Assembly (NCBI GenBank): GCA_027081495.1
Contig: JALWKJ010000027.1
Span: 1 to 26,404, forward strand
Length of the DNA: 26,404 nucleotides
Source of the DNA: Campylobacterales bacterium
GTDB lineage: Bacteria; Campylobacterota; Campylobacteria; Campylobacterales; QNZT01
Reading direction: 5' to 3'
The translations under genes and the position numbers were made by a program. Shown here one piece after another: positions 7,467 through 15,580 of this stretch; positions within the stretch are counted from its first letter, which is position 1; every line of letters begins with the position of its first letter. The notes under the pieces are model-generated. The model did not search any database and had not been told where the DNA came from. It was given only the letters and a program-made list of their open reading frames with translations.

Positions 7467-8999
7467 ATGTTAAAAAAGAGTATCATAGAAAAGCGCAAAA
7501 AGAGTATCGTTACGCTTGATCCATATTCGTTGAAGTCTTATCGATATAGAGACAATGTAATAAACGAAGAGAGTATTAAAAAATTTGACGACAGAGCTTT
7601 TTATATCTCTTATGTGCAAACCAAAGATATTATCTCATCGACTGTCGATATCGAAATAGGCGTAAGCGATGAAGAGCTGCATGACGCCATAGAGATAAAG
7701 GCGTATGACGAACTCGGACTTGAAAGCGATAAAGATTATTCTATATTCTCTTTTCAATCAAGTAGAAACGACGGGGAATTTAGGGTTTTTAATGTCATAG
7801 CGATCGATAAAGCGGTTTTGAGCGAAATATTCGGTGAATTAAAAGAGATAAAATATATCGATTATATTACTGCCGCTCCGTTTTTGATGAAAGCGATCTA
7901 TACGAGAAATCTTCTGCCTCTTGATAAAACGGACTGTTTTATCTACTTTCATAAAGACGACGCTTTTGTCGCGATCTATAAAGAGGGAGAGTATGTATTT
8001 TCAAAATCCATTAAATACTCTTTAGGATATATCTCGGATACTTTTGCGAAAGAGCTTGGAAAAAGAGTTGATGAAAAAGGCTTTTTTTCTATGCTCAAAA
8101 AGTCGGGTATGCAGCATGAAAATAGCGCTTATCAACAGCAGTTGATGAAGATATTCGGCGAATTGTTCGTATATGTCAATGATGTTATTTTATATGCGAA
8201 AAGAGCATACAGATTAGATCATATCGATCAAGTTTATTTAGGTACGGAAATCGGCAAAATAGCCGGACTTGAAGAGTTTTGTATTAATTATATAAATCTT
8301 CCGTCAAAATATCTTGATTTCAAGATTTCAAAAAACGCCGGTGAAATGCCCATAGAGCCGCTTCATACCATTATGATAGAATCGGCCGTGGCATATAGCA
8401 ATTCGATGGACGATACGCAAAATATCTCTATTTTTAAAAGACCTCCTCCTTTGAAGCAAAGACCAAGCGGTAAACTACTTCAGGTAATAGCGGCTAGTTT
8501 TATGCTTTCCATAGCTTATCCCGCATATCAATTCGTATATGAGAGTATGTTTTTGCAAAAAGATTTAAAAAATTTACGCCTAGAGCATAATGAACTTTCT
8601 AAAAAAAGCAACTCCATGAGAATCGCGATGAGTAAGGTACAAAAAGATAAAAAAGAGATAGAGAAAAAGCTTTCTATAAAAAGTAAAGATCTTGATTTTC
8701 GTACAAATCTTTTGAAAGAAATTTATCATAAAAAGGTGAATTACCCGATGAAAGCGAAGGTGCTTACGGATCTGTTTAAAAAGATCAATTCACACCATTC
8801 AAAAGTCGTACTTACAAAAGAGAGCAACAATACGATGTATATAACCGTAAGAAGTTCCAAAGATAAATATCTTACCGAATTAATGCAAGATATGGCTCTG
8901 GCTAAACATTATGATGTCAGTACGGAATTGATCAAAAAAGACGATAATGCTTCTTACTATGAGAGTTCGATAAAGGTAGGATTAAATGGCCAGTTCTAA
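7467..8999 (+). CDS. PilM-PilN fusion protein, MshI/GspL-like inner-membrane assembly component
   Basis: A 510-residue protein with a degenerate actin-like N-terminal region (about 1-320), one membrane helix at roughly 336-355, a charged coiled-coil (about 366-410) and a periplasmic C-terminal domain. This is PilM and PilN joined in one chain, as in GspL and MshI, which link the cytoplasmic ATPase to the periplasmic PilO/PilP parts. The actin-like core keeps the pattern of a short strand pair (CFIYFHKDDAFVAIYKEG, then YVFSKSI), but the glycine-containing DIG-type phosphate motifs of PilM are not visible, so ATP binding is doubtful. It is the first gene of a seven-gene run and overlaps the next by 14 bases. 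Overall similarity to named proteins is low, and the assignment rests on architecture plus position. Confidence 0.7.
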   Translation: MLKKSIIEKRKKSIVTLDPYSLKSYRYRDNVINEESIKKFDDRAFYISYVQTKDIISSTVDIEIGVSDEELHDAIEIKAYDELGLESDKDYSIFSFQSSRNDGEFRVFNVIAIDKAVLSEIFGELKEIKYIDYITAAPFLMKAIYTRNLLPLDKTDCFIYFHKDDAFVAIYKEGEYVFSKSIKYSLGYISDTFAKELGKRVDEKGFFSMLKKSGMQHENSAYQQQLMKIFGELFVYVNDVILYAKRAYRLDHIDQVYLGTEIGKIAGLEEFCINYINLPSKYLDFKISKNAGEMPIEPLHTIMIESAVAYSNSMDDTQNISIFKRPPPLKQRPSGKLLQVIAASFMLSIAYPAYQFVYESMFLQKDLKNLRLEHNELSKKSNSMRIAMSKVQKDKKEIEKKLSIKSKDLDFRTNLLKEIYHKKVNYPMKAKVLTDLFKKINSHHSKVVLTKESNNTMYITVRSSKDKYLTELMQDMALAKHYDVSTELIKKDDNASYYESSIKVGLNGQF

Positions 9000-9633
9000 T
9001 ATCAATAAAAAAGATTTTTTCAGTCAGATCGATGAATTTTTTACAAATAAAAAGCCGTCTGAAGTTTCGATGTTTTATCTTGTCGCGGCGCTTGCTATCG
9101 CATATATTATTTATCAGTTTATATATATTGAAACGGATGCGAAATTAAAAGATACGGAAAACAAAATAGTGCAGATCAAGAAAAAAATAAATACCCAAAG
9201 AGGTTATCTTGAGCAAAATACTCCACAAAAACTAGCGTCGCTTAGATCACTTGTAAAAAGAAAAAAGGTTGAATTCGACGATACTATTTATAAAATAAGT
9301 TATGTTGACAATACCCTTACGGAACTTTCGTATCTTCTTTTTGACGATGAAAGCTGGGCAAAATTCGTTGACGATATTTCGGCGCTGGCAAAAAAATATC
9401 ATGTAGAGATAAAAGAGATAGGAAATAAGTTTTATAATCCGACATTTCAAAAAATCACTCATGTCGTGGAAATCGATGTTAAATCTAAAGCTAAATTTAC
9501 TAACCTTATGAAGTTTATAAATGAAATTGAAGAGTCTCCTTTGGTGATCGATATAAACGAGATCGAAATGAGTAAACCCGATGAAAGAATTTTAAGCAGC
9601 TTTAAAATAGCGGTATGGGGGATGAAGTACTGA
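8986..9633 (+). CDS. PilO/MshJ-like inner-membrane protein
   Basis: A 215-residue bitopic protein: a short cytoplasmic N-terminus, one membrane helix at about 29-48 (MFYLVAALAIAYIIYQFIYI), a coiled-coil stretch (about 51-100) and a periplasmic alpha/beta domain ending SFKIAVWGMKY. This is the architecture of PilO, GspM and MshJ, which pair with PilN and PilP to connect the inner-membrane platform to the secretin. The start ATG at 8986 follows AGGTAGGA and lies inside the end of the PilM-PilN gene, suggesting coupled translation and a fixed stoichiometry. Its stop overlaps the next start (TGATG). The sequence alone is weakly conserved; synteny supports the call. Confidence 0.68.
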   Translation: MASSNINKKDFFSQIDEFFTNKKPSEVSMFYLVAALAIAYIIYQFIYIETDAKLKDTENKIVQIKKKINTQRGYLEQNTPQKLASLRSLVKRKKVEFDDTIYKISYVDNTLTELSYLLFDDESWAKFVDDISALAKKYHVEIKEIGNKFYNPTFQKITHVVEIDVKSKAKFTNLMKFINEIEESPLVIDINEIEMSKPDERILSSFKIAVWGMKY

Positions 9634-10070
9634 TGAAAAAAGTAATTATAACATATCTGACAATCGGTGCGGTAGCGCTAAACGCATTGCAGATTCAAGA
9701 TAGCGATGCAAAAATAGCGTTGATCAAAGATTATAAAATGATGTTTGAGAGAATCGGTAAAAAGCGTATAGGGGCTGCAGATAGTGAAATCGAATCCGTC
9801 AGACCTCCTTTTGTAAGACTTACAAAAGAAGAACAAAAAAAAGTCGTTACGAAGAAGGATGGCACGAAAGTTGCTATTCATCAAAAATATGAACTTCAAG
9901 CTATTGTAAATAACCGTGCGAAAATCAGCGGTAGATGGTATAGACTTGGAGATAAAGTGGAAGAATTTACACTCTTTTCTATCAAAAACAGCAGCGTATT
10001 TTTGAAAAACAATGAATATAAAAAAAGATTAACTTTGAGGAAGAAAAATGAAAAAATTAGTATCAAGTAG
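9633..10070 (+). CDS. PilP/MshK-like periplasmic protein
   Basis: I choose ATG 9633 (145 residues) over the ATG at 9615. It has a GGGGGA ribosome-binding site (9617-9622), it gives a TGATG coupling with the preceding stop, and it places a signal peptide (MKKVIITYLTIGAVALNA) at the very N-terminus. The mature part has a charged linker and a small C-terminal beta domain: KISGRWYRLGDKVEEFTLF, then SSVFLKNNEYKKRLTLR. This resembles the PilP, GspC and MshK domain that contacts the N domains of the secretin. No lipobox cysteine is present. It overlaps the secretin gene by 23 bases. The role is inferred from this beta-domain pattern and position. Confidence 0.65.
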   Translation: MKKVIITYLTIGAVALNALQIQDSDAKIALIKDYKMMFERIGKKRIGAADSEIESVRPPFVRLTKEEQKKVVTKKDGTKVAIHQKYELQAIVNNRAKISGRWYRLGDKVEEFTLFSIKNSSVFLKNNEYKKRLTLRKKNEKISIK

Positions 10071-11571
10071 AATCAAACGGAATCTTCTTGCCGGATTCTT
10101 GATGATGAGTATCGCGACTGTTACGGCTTTGGATGCGAAAAGTTGTGATTATCGCTCTTTCAATATAAAAGTTTCAGAGGAGGTGAGTACCGCTGAAATC
10201 CTCAATCAGCTCAGTAACGAGTGTAGTTTTAGCATCGTAACGAAAGATTCTTATGCGCAAGAGAAACTTAAGGATAAGTTGTACGGTATAAATATAAAAA
10301 GAATGAGTCTCGAAGAGATTTTCGATGTTTTGATTTCGTCAAAAGGGCTGGATTTTGATTATGACAGCAAACTGCTTACGATAAGCGGTCTTAAAACAAA
10401 AACATTCAAAATCGATTATGTCAATACAAAAAGAAGCGGCACGAGCAGCACCGATATCTCTTTAACCGGAGAAACGGGCGATTCAAGCGGCAATAGTGAA
10501 AGCGGCAAAGGGGGAAGCCTTTCAACCGGAGCTACCATAACATCCGAGGATAGTTTTAGTTTTTGGGAGAAGATGCAGCAAGAACTAGAGACGATGCTAA
10601 ATTCTCCCGAAGACAAATTTAAAGCTCCCGCGCCTATTATAAACAGAGAAGCGGGTCTTGTTACGGTTAGCGGCACGACAAAACAGATAAACAGAGTTTC
10701 CGCATATATTCATCAAATCATGAATCGTTTACATAAACAGGTTTTGATAGATGTAAAGATACTTTCGGTAACTCTTGACAATTCAAGACAAACGGGTATT
10801 AACTGGGGAGAAATTTACAAGCTGCAAAACATGCAGATGGCGTATGAAATACTCAATACCAACAATTTAAGTAATATTTCAAATGATAAAATTACCGATT
10901 TCGGCGATTCAAATCCATCGGCTCACGCGACATTTATGAGACTTAGCGGAAATACCGGTATAACGGATGTTATAAAATTTTTAAAAACGCAAGGAGATGT
11001 TACGGCTATATCAAATCCCAAAGTCGTCACATTGAGCAATCAGCCCGCGGTTTTCAGTTCCGGCGATCAGCTTTACTATAAGCTCTCTTCCAGTTCGAGA
11101 CAAACGGGTTCAAACGCCGCGACCGAGACTTATAACAATGAAGTCGTAAAATCCGTTTTTGCCGGTATTTTACTCGATATTACGCCGGAAATTACGGATG
11201 ACGATGAGATTATATTGAAAATTAATCCATCGATTAGTTCCGTTAAAAGTAGAGTCAAGACCGATGAATCGGGAGTTAGGAGATTGCCGCCGGATCTTAT
11301 GAAAAAACAAATTTCATCGGTTGTTAAATTAAAAGACGGCGAAAAGGTGATCCTCGGCGGACTTATAAATACGAAAAAAGGCGTAGAGACGAGCAAAGTG
11401 CCGATTCTTGGAAATATACCATTGCTTGGATACGCTTTTCAGCAAAAGAAAATAAGTGAAATAAGAGAAGAATTGATAGTAATAATAACGCCCCATATCA
11501 TCAAAAACAAAACAAAAGGAACCAATGCCGTTTCTTTGAAAGATTTGGGCTATGAGAAGATTAAATATTAA
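10048..11571 (+). CDS. mshL: MshL/PilQ-type outer-membrane secretin
   Basis: A 507-residue secretin, the ring that lets a pilus or substrate cross the outer membrane. A signal peptide spans about residues 1-30 (ATVTALDA). Cys33 is not in a lipobox, so it is probably not a lipoprotein. A short STN-like domain follows (about 36-115), then a Ser/Gly/Thr-rich linker (about 128-162) and the secretin core. Core marks are HKQVLIDVKILSVTL, TAISNPKVVTLSNQPA, LKDGEKVILGGLI and the signature VPILGNIPLLGYAF from residue 451, ending LIVIITPHII. The pattern and length fit MshL better than the longer PilQ, which carries AMIN domains. No pilotin gene is visible nearby. The start is supported by GAGGAAG just before ATG 10048. 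Confidence 0.9.
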   Translation: MKKLVSSRIKRNLLAGFLMMSIATVTALDAKSCDYRSFNIKVSEEVSTAEILNQLSNECSFSIVTKDSYAQEKLKDKLYGINIKRMSLEEIFDVLISSKGLDFDYDSKLLTISGLKTKTFKIDYVNTKRSGTSSTDISLTGETGDSSGNSESGKGGSLSTGATITSEDSFSFWEKMQQELETMLNSPEDKFKAPAPIINREAGLVTVSGTTKQINRVSAYIHQIMNRLHKQVLIDVKILSVTLDNSRQTGINWGEIYKLQNMQMAYEILNTNNLSNISNDKITDFGDSNPSAHATFMRLSGNTGITDVIKFLKTQGDVTAISNPKVVTLSNQPAVFSSGDQLYYKLSSSSRQTGSNAATETYNNEVVKSVFAGILLDITPEITDDDEIILKINPSISSVKSRVKTDESGVRRLPPDLMKKQISSVVKLKDGEKVILGGLINTKKGVETSKVPILGNIPLLGYAFQQKKISEIREELIVIITPHIIKNKTKGTNAVSLKDLGYEKIKY

Positions 11572-11595
11572 AATAAAAATAGATAAGGGGCGGGC

Positions 11596-12309
11596 ATGAG
11601 AATCAATCAAATTACCGATCATAATCAAAGCATTTTCGACGACAGGGTATTTGTTAAGACATTTGCTTTGCTTTTGTCGTTGATTGTCGCTATCTCGCTT
11701 TTTTTGATATATCATAGCGTAAATAGGGTAAACGACTTTTCGGGTTCATCGTTTTTTGATACGAACGCAAAGAGTACCGCGGTATCTTTGAGCAGAATTG
11801 AAAAAGAGTTAAACGGCAATGTCATAAGTCTTGAAATGTTAGAAGACGACTTTAGCGATCTAGCGGAGATGGATTTGCGTGAACTAGCGCAAAATAAACG
11901 ATCCTCTCAGGCGGTAAATAAAACCGCGATTAAGCCGATAGTAAAACAGATAGTCGAAAAAAAACATAAAGCTATCGAGATTACTTTTGCGGATAATCCA
12001 AAAAGAGCAAGTTCCGATAGGATGTCGATAAAAACATTAAGAAAAAAGTTTTATAAAAGTAACAACGCGAAATACGCTCTTATGATAGGGCAAAGATTTT
12101 ATAACGCAAAAAAATATGAAAAAGCGCTGAAATGGTCGTTGATAGCGAACGAAGTCGATCAGAAAAAAGTGCAAAGCTGGCTGCTTTTTGCAAAAAGTAA
12201 AATGAAAATGGGAAAAAAACAGGATGCGATCAATGTATTAAACGCATATCTGAAAATTTATGATTCAAAAGAAGCGTTGAAACTGTTAAAACAATTTAAG
12301 TCTAGCTAG
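11596..12309 (+). CDS. Membrane-anchored TPR protein, MshN-like
   Basis: A 237-residue protein with one membrane helix near the N-terminus (about 21-40, KTFALLLSLIVAISLFLIYH), a low-complexity charged middle, and a C-terminal helical region (about 155-235) resembling two to three tetratricopeptide repeats, for example ALMIGQRFYNAKKYEKALKW and SWLLFAKSKMKMGKKQDAI. MshN of the Vibrio MSHA cluster has the same anchor-plus-TPR layout and lies between the secretin and the ATPase, as here. Its likely job is scaffold or secretin-assembly factor in the periplasm. AAGGGG at 11584-11589 supports the start. The gap to mshL is 24 bases and to the ATPase gene 11 bases. Sequence identity to characterised MshN cannot be judged by eye. 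Confidence 0.65.
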   Translation: MRINQITDHNQSIFDDRVFVKTFALLLSLIVAISLFLIYHSVNRVNDFSGSSFFDTNAKSTAVSLSRIEKELNGNVISLEMLEDDFSDLAEMDLRELAQNKRSSQAVNKTAIKPIVKQIVEKKHKAIEITFADNPKRASSDRMSIKTLRKKFYKSNNAKYALMIGQRFYNAKKYEKALKWSLIANEVDQKKVQSWLLFAKSKMKMGKKQDAINVLNAYLKIYDSKEALKLLKQFKSS

Positions 12310-12320
12310 AGAAGGATATC

Positions 12321-14072
12321 ATGAAAGAGAGAAAAGCGCTAAGCGTCGTTGATTTTCTGTTTGAAAATAGGATCATAACGCAAGAAGTTGTCGAGCAGAT
12401 CGAAGAAGAGTTTGAAAACAGCGGCGACGATTTAGGATCGATTTTAATAAAAAGAGGTCTAGTTACGACCGAAACTCTAAATATCCTTCTCATAGAGGCT
12501 TTTAAAAACGGTTTGATTCTTCTGGGCGATATTTATGAAAATTTTTCTATAGATTTGGATAAATTCCTCGAAGAGTTCGCAAAAAGTACAAAAAGCGATT
12601 TTGTCGATCTCTATTCTCAAGAAGTAAACTATACTCTAGGAGCGAAAGCCGGTTACGCAAAGATAAGTAAGCTTGGAATTTTACCTTATAAAGAAGACGA
12701 TATTAATATATATGTAGCGGTTAAAGATCCTTTTGATATATCTTTACAGGAACAACTACATAGAATCTTTAGAAACAAGCTCATAAAAATCGCTATAGCA
12801 AATCCGGATCAGATAGATAAACATCTTCACAATATTGAAATAAGCGAGAGCGTTAAAGATCTTATAGCCGATATAAGACAAGAGTTTACGGTTAAATCGG
12901 CTACCGATGTCGAAGAGAGTTCGGGTATATTGAAACTTATCGAACTGATTTTAAAAACTTCTATCATAAGCGGCGGAAGCGATATTCATATAGAGCCTAC
13001 GGAGACTAGTTGTATCGTAAGATCGAGAATCGACGGAATGCTCAAAGAGATTTTTGTTTTTGATAGAGATATATATCCTCCGCTAAGTTCTCGTATAAAA
13101 CTTTTGGCAAATCTCGATATCGCGGAGAAGAGAAAACCGCAGGATGGAAGATTTTCGGCTACCGTTATGGAAAAGCACTATGATTTTAGGATTTCAACGC
13201 TGCCTATTATGACCGGGGAATCGATAGTTTTGAGGATTTTGGATAAATCCAAAGTCATGATAAAACTTGAAGATTTGGGTATGCATCCCGAAAACTATCA
13301 AAAGTTTAGAAACGCTATGAATGCGCCTTATGGAATCATCTTTGTAACGGGACCTACCGGAAGCGGTAAAACGACGACGCTGTATGCGGGTATGAACGCC
13401 ATAAAAAATGTTAAAAAAAAGATGATTACGGTAGAGGATCCGGTGGAGTATCAGATGAATCTTATTCAACAGGTTCAGGTAAATACAAAAGCCAATCTTA
13501 CTTTCGCAACCGCGCTTAGATCGATTCTAAGACAGGATCCGGATATAATCATGATAGGCGAGGTAAGGGATAAGGAGACTTTAAAAATCGCTATCGAGGC
13601 ATCTTTGACGGGGCACCTTGTTTTTTCTACTTTGCATACAAACGACGCCGTAAGCGCAATTACCAGAATTGTCGATATGGGAATAGAGGCGTATCTTGTC
13701 AGTGGCGCTCTCGTAGCGATTCAGGCGCAAAGGCTTATAAGAAAAATATGTCCCCATTGTAAAATAAAAACCCAGCTTCCGGAGGATATCTTAAAAGATT
13801 TAAGTCCCGTTTTGCCGGATCATTATCAGTTTTACAAGGCAAAAGGATGCGATAAATGTAACAATACCGGATATTCAGGCAGAGAAATGATATCCGAAGT
13901 TCTTGTCGTGGACGATAATATACAAAGTATGATCGCAAGAGGGGCTTCCAAAGAGGATATTTCAAAATATGCCGATGAAAACGGTTTTGTATCAATGTTT
14001 AAAGATGCGACCGTAAGAGCCGCAAACGGAAAAACGACTATTGAAGAAGTATATAGGGTGGCTAAGTCATGA
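12321..14072 (+). CDS. GspE/PilB/MshE-type assembly ATPase
   Basis: A 583-residue hexameric ATPase that powers pilin or pseudopilin polymerisation. The N-terminal ~150 residues resemble MshEN domains. The second motif copy is recognisable (LGSILIKRGLVTTETLNIL, residues 38-56); the first (about 7-30) is degenerate. The catalytic part has Walker A GPTGSGKT at 344-351, an Asp box (ITVEDPVEYQ), Walker B PDIIMIGEVRD at 407-417 and the His box STLHTNDA. A zinc-binding tetracysteine is at Cys477/Cys480 and Cys510/Cys513, typical of GspE/PilB assembly ATPases and absent from PilT. The ribosome-binding site GAAGGA is at 12311-12316. The gene overlaps the platform protein gene by four bases (ATGA). MshE is the best comparison by position and N-terminus; GspE is an acceptable name. 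Confidence 0.93.
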   Translation: MKERKALSVVDFLFENRIITQEVVEQIEEEFENSGDDLGSILIKRGLVTTETLNILLIEAFKNGLILLGDIYENFSIDLDKFLEEFAKSTKSDFVDLYSQEVNYTLGAKAGYAKISKLGILPYKEDDINIYVAVKDPFDISLQEQLHRIFRNKLIKIAIANPDQIDKHLHNIEISESVKDLIADIRQEFTVKSATDVEESSGILKLIELILKTSIISGGSDIHIEPTETSCIVRSRIDGMLKEIFVFDRDIYPPLSSRIKLLANLDIAEKRKPQDGRFSATVMEKHYDFRISTLPIMTGESIVLRILDKSKVMIKLEDLGMHPENYQKFRNAMNAPYGIIFVTGPTGSGKTTTLYAGMNAIKNVKKKMITVEDPVEYQMNLIQQVQVNTKANLTFATALRSILRQDPDIIMIGEVRDKETLKIAIEASLTGHLVFSTLHTNDAVSAITRIVDMGIEAYLVSGALVAIQAQRLIRKICPHCKIKTQLPEDILKDLSPVLPDHYQFYKAKGCDKCNNTGYSGREMISEVLVVDDNIQSMIARGASKEDISKYADENGFVSMFKDATVRAANGKTTIEEVYRVAKS

Positions 14073-15313
14073 CATATTTCGAAGTAAATTTTATACAGCA
14101 GGGTAAAAGAGGTTCACAGCTTATAAAAGCGTCAAGTCGAAGAGACGCCATTTTAATCGCCAAAGCCAAGATTCCAAACGGAACCGTTTTAAAAGCTTAT
14201 GAAGTTTCGGCTCCTTTGGAGAATAGGATAGAAGATTTTAAAGAGACATTTTTTGGAGCGATGAGCAAAAAAAAGATCAAAACCGAATCTTTAATATCCG
14301 CCATAAGGCAGCTTGCGGTTATGACAAACGCCGGTATTTCTATTCATGACAGTATTCGCGAAGTGACTAAATCCACCGTCGATAAAGATCTTAAAGCTAT
14401 TTTTGAACAAGTTGACGAGGATCTTAACGCGGGTAAGAGTTTTACCGAGGCTATGTTGCCGTATAAATACCAGGTAGGCGATGTGACAATCGCTATGATA
14501 GAGCTTGGTGAAAATACCGGTAATATGTCCGAATCTCTAACCAAACTCGCCGAAGTCTTGGAGGAGATGCTCGAGAATGCGAAAAAACTTAAATCGGCGA
14601 TGAGGTATCCCATTACCGTTATAGTCGCGATTGCCATAGCGTTTACGATCTTGATGATGTATGTCGTGCCGAAGTTCAAGGAGATATTCGAAAAGCTCGG
14701 GGCGGATTTGCCCGCACCCACGAAACTTTTACTTTTTTTCGAGCATGCTTTAAATACCTACGGTCATTTTATTTTTTTAGGACTTGTCGGATTGATCGCA
14801 TATCATAAGTATCTCTACAAAACGAATGATAACTATAAACGAAAGGTAGATAAACATATACTTAAAGTATATCTTATCGGGAATGTAATCTTTTTTGCGT
14901 CTATGAGTCGATTTATGCTTATTTTTACGGAGCTGGTTAGAGCCGGTATTCCCATAGCCGAAGCTTTGGATACGGCTGTTATAACCATAGATAACGAAGA
15001 GATAAAAGATAAACTTGCTTCCGTCAAACTCTCTGTGGAGAGAGGCTCTAATCTAACGGAAGCTTTTGAAGATACGGGACTTTTTGAAGGTATGCTGATC
15101 CAGATGATCAAAGCCGGCGAATCGGGTGGCGCGCTCGATAAAATGCTGGAGAAAGTAAGCGAATATTATGCAAATCGTTTTAACGACATTATCGAAAACC
15201 TTTCGGCATATATCGAACCGATCTTAATCGGATTTATAGCCGGTATGGTTTTGATGTTGGCTCTTGGTATCTTTCTTCCTATGTGGGATATGGCTTCCGC
15301 CGTTAAAGGTTGA
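14069..15313 (+). CDS. GspF/PilC/MshG-type inner-membrane platform protein
   Basis: A 414-residue polytopic protein, the usual length for GspF/PilC, with two T2SSF domains. Domain 1 (about 70-200) has IRQLAVMTNAGISIHDSI and IELGENTGNMSESL. Domain 2 (about 275-405) has FTELVRAGIPIAEAL and IKAGESGGALDKML. Membrane helices are predicted near 182-203, in the middle (FIFLGLVGLIAY), and at the C-terminus (ILIGFIAGMVLMLALGIFLP). It forms the inner-membrane base turned by the ATPase to insert pilins. It is the last gene of the cluster and is followed ten bases later by a strong terminator hairpin. No pilin, minor pilin or prepilin peptidase gene follows. Confidence 0.93.
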   Translation: MTYFEVNFIQQGKRGSQLIKASSRRDAILIAKAKIPNGTVLKAYEVSAPLENRIEDFKETFFGAMSKKKIKTESLISAIRQLAVMTNAGISIHDSIREVTKSTVDKDLKAIFEQVDEDLNAGKSFTEAMLPYKYQVGDVTIAMIELGENTGNMSESLTKLAEVLEEMLENAKKLKSAMRYPITVIVAIAIAFTILMMYVVPKFKEIFEKLGADLPAPTKLLLFFEHALNTYGHFIFLGLVGLIAYHKYLYKTNDNYKRKVDKHILKVYLIGNVIFFASMSRFMLIFTELVRAGIPIAEALDTAVITIDNEEIKDKLASVKLSVERGSNLTEAFEDTGLFEGMLIQMIKAGESGGALDKMLEKVSEYYANRFNDIIENLSAYIEPILIGFIAGMVLMLALGIFLPMWDMASAVKG

Positions 15314-15322
15314 TAGAAAAAC

Positions 15323-15363
15323 AGACTCTAAACCGGTTTTTAAATCCGGTTTTTTTCGAGTCT
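15323..15363 (+). terminator. Intrinsic terminator of the MSHA-like operon
   Basis: Stem AAACCGG (15330-15336) pairs perfectly with CCGGTTT (15346-15352) over a nine-base loop, followed by a T-run to 15356. A second pair, AGACTC (15323-15328) with GAGTCT (15358-15363), encloses the hairpin and could extend it past the T-run. It lies ten bases after the platform gene stop. Confidence 0.88.
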
Positions 15364-15580
15364 GAATAAACTAAAAAATATTTAACTTTTTATCAAGACT
15401 TCCAAATATTATTTTTTACTTTTATTTTATTTTAAATAATATTTTTTTAAATAGTTTAATTTATAACTAACTTAAGTCATTTTTGTAAATATAAAAGTGT
15501 TAATTAAGGTTAAAATTAATATAATTTTACTTTAAGTAAATCAGATGCGTGAGCTGATTAAAATTTGAAACAGAGGTATT
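15364..15580 (+). promoter_or_regulatory. A/T-rich nadE upstream region
   Basis: No plausible gene is seen in this stretch, which is almost devoid of G/C runs. It holds an 11-base perfect inverted repeat, AAATATTATTT (15404-15414) and AAATAATATTT (15434-15444), a palindrome ACTTAAGT (15470-15477), a TATAAT at 15520-15525, the palindrome TTTACTT-T-AAGTAAA (15526-15540), and a six-base stem AATCAG/CTGATT (15539-15544, 15554-15559) in the presumed leader. A/T tracts of this kind can act as UP elements or bind nucleoid proteins. Confidence 0.5.
15520..15525 (+). promoter_or_regulatory. -10 box of the nadE promoter
   Basis: TATAAT, with the start of transcription expected near 15532 and a leader of about 49 bases before the nadE ATG. 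The perfect palindrome TTTACTT-T-AAGTAAA at 15526-15540 spans the expected start point, a good place for a repressor. It is the first promoter after the terminator, so it probably serves nadE and the downstream co-directional genes. Confidence 0.6.

Noticed and set aside
11329..11715. Minus-strand open frame (128 codons) spanning the secretin end and TPR start
   Set aside because: It covers the 24-base spacer but is antisense to the secretin C-terminal signature and has no start signal.
15540..15580. Possible riboswitch in the nadE leader
   Set aside because: The leader is about 49 bases with a single six-base stem. I could not match it to any known riboswitch core, so it is reported only as a stem-loop.
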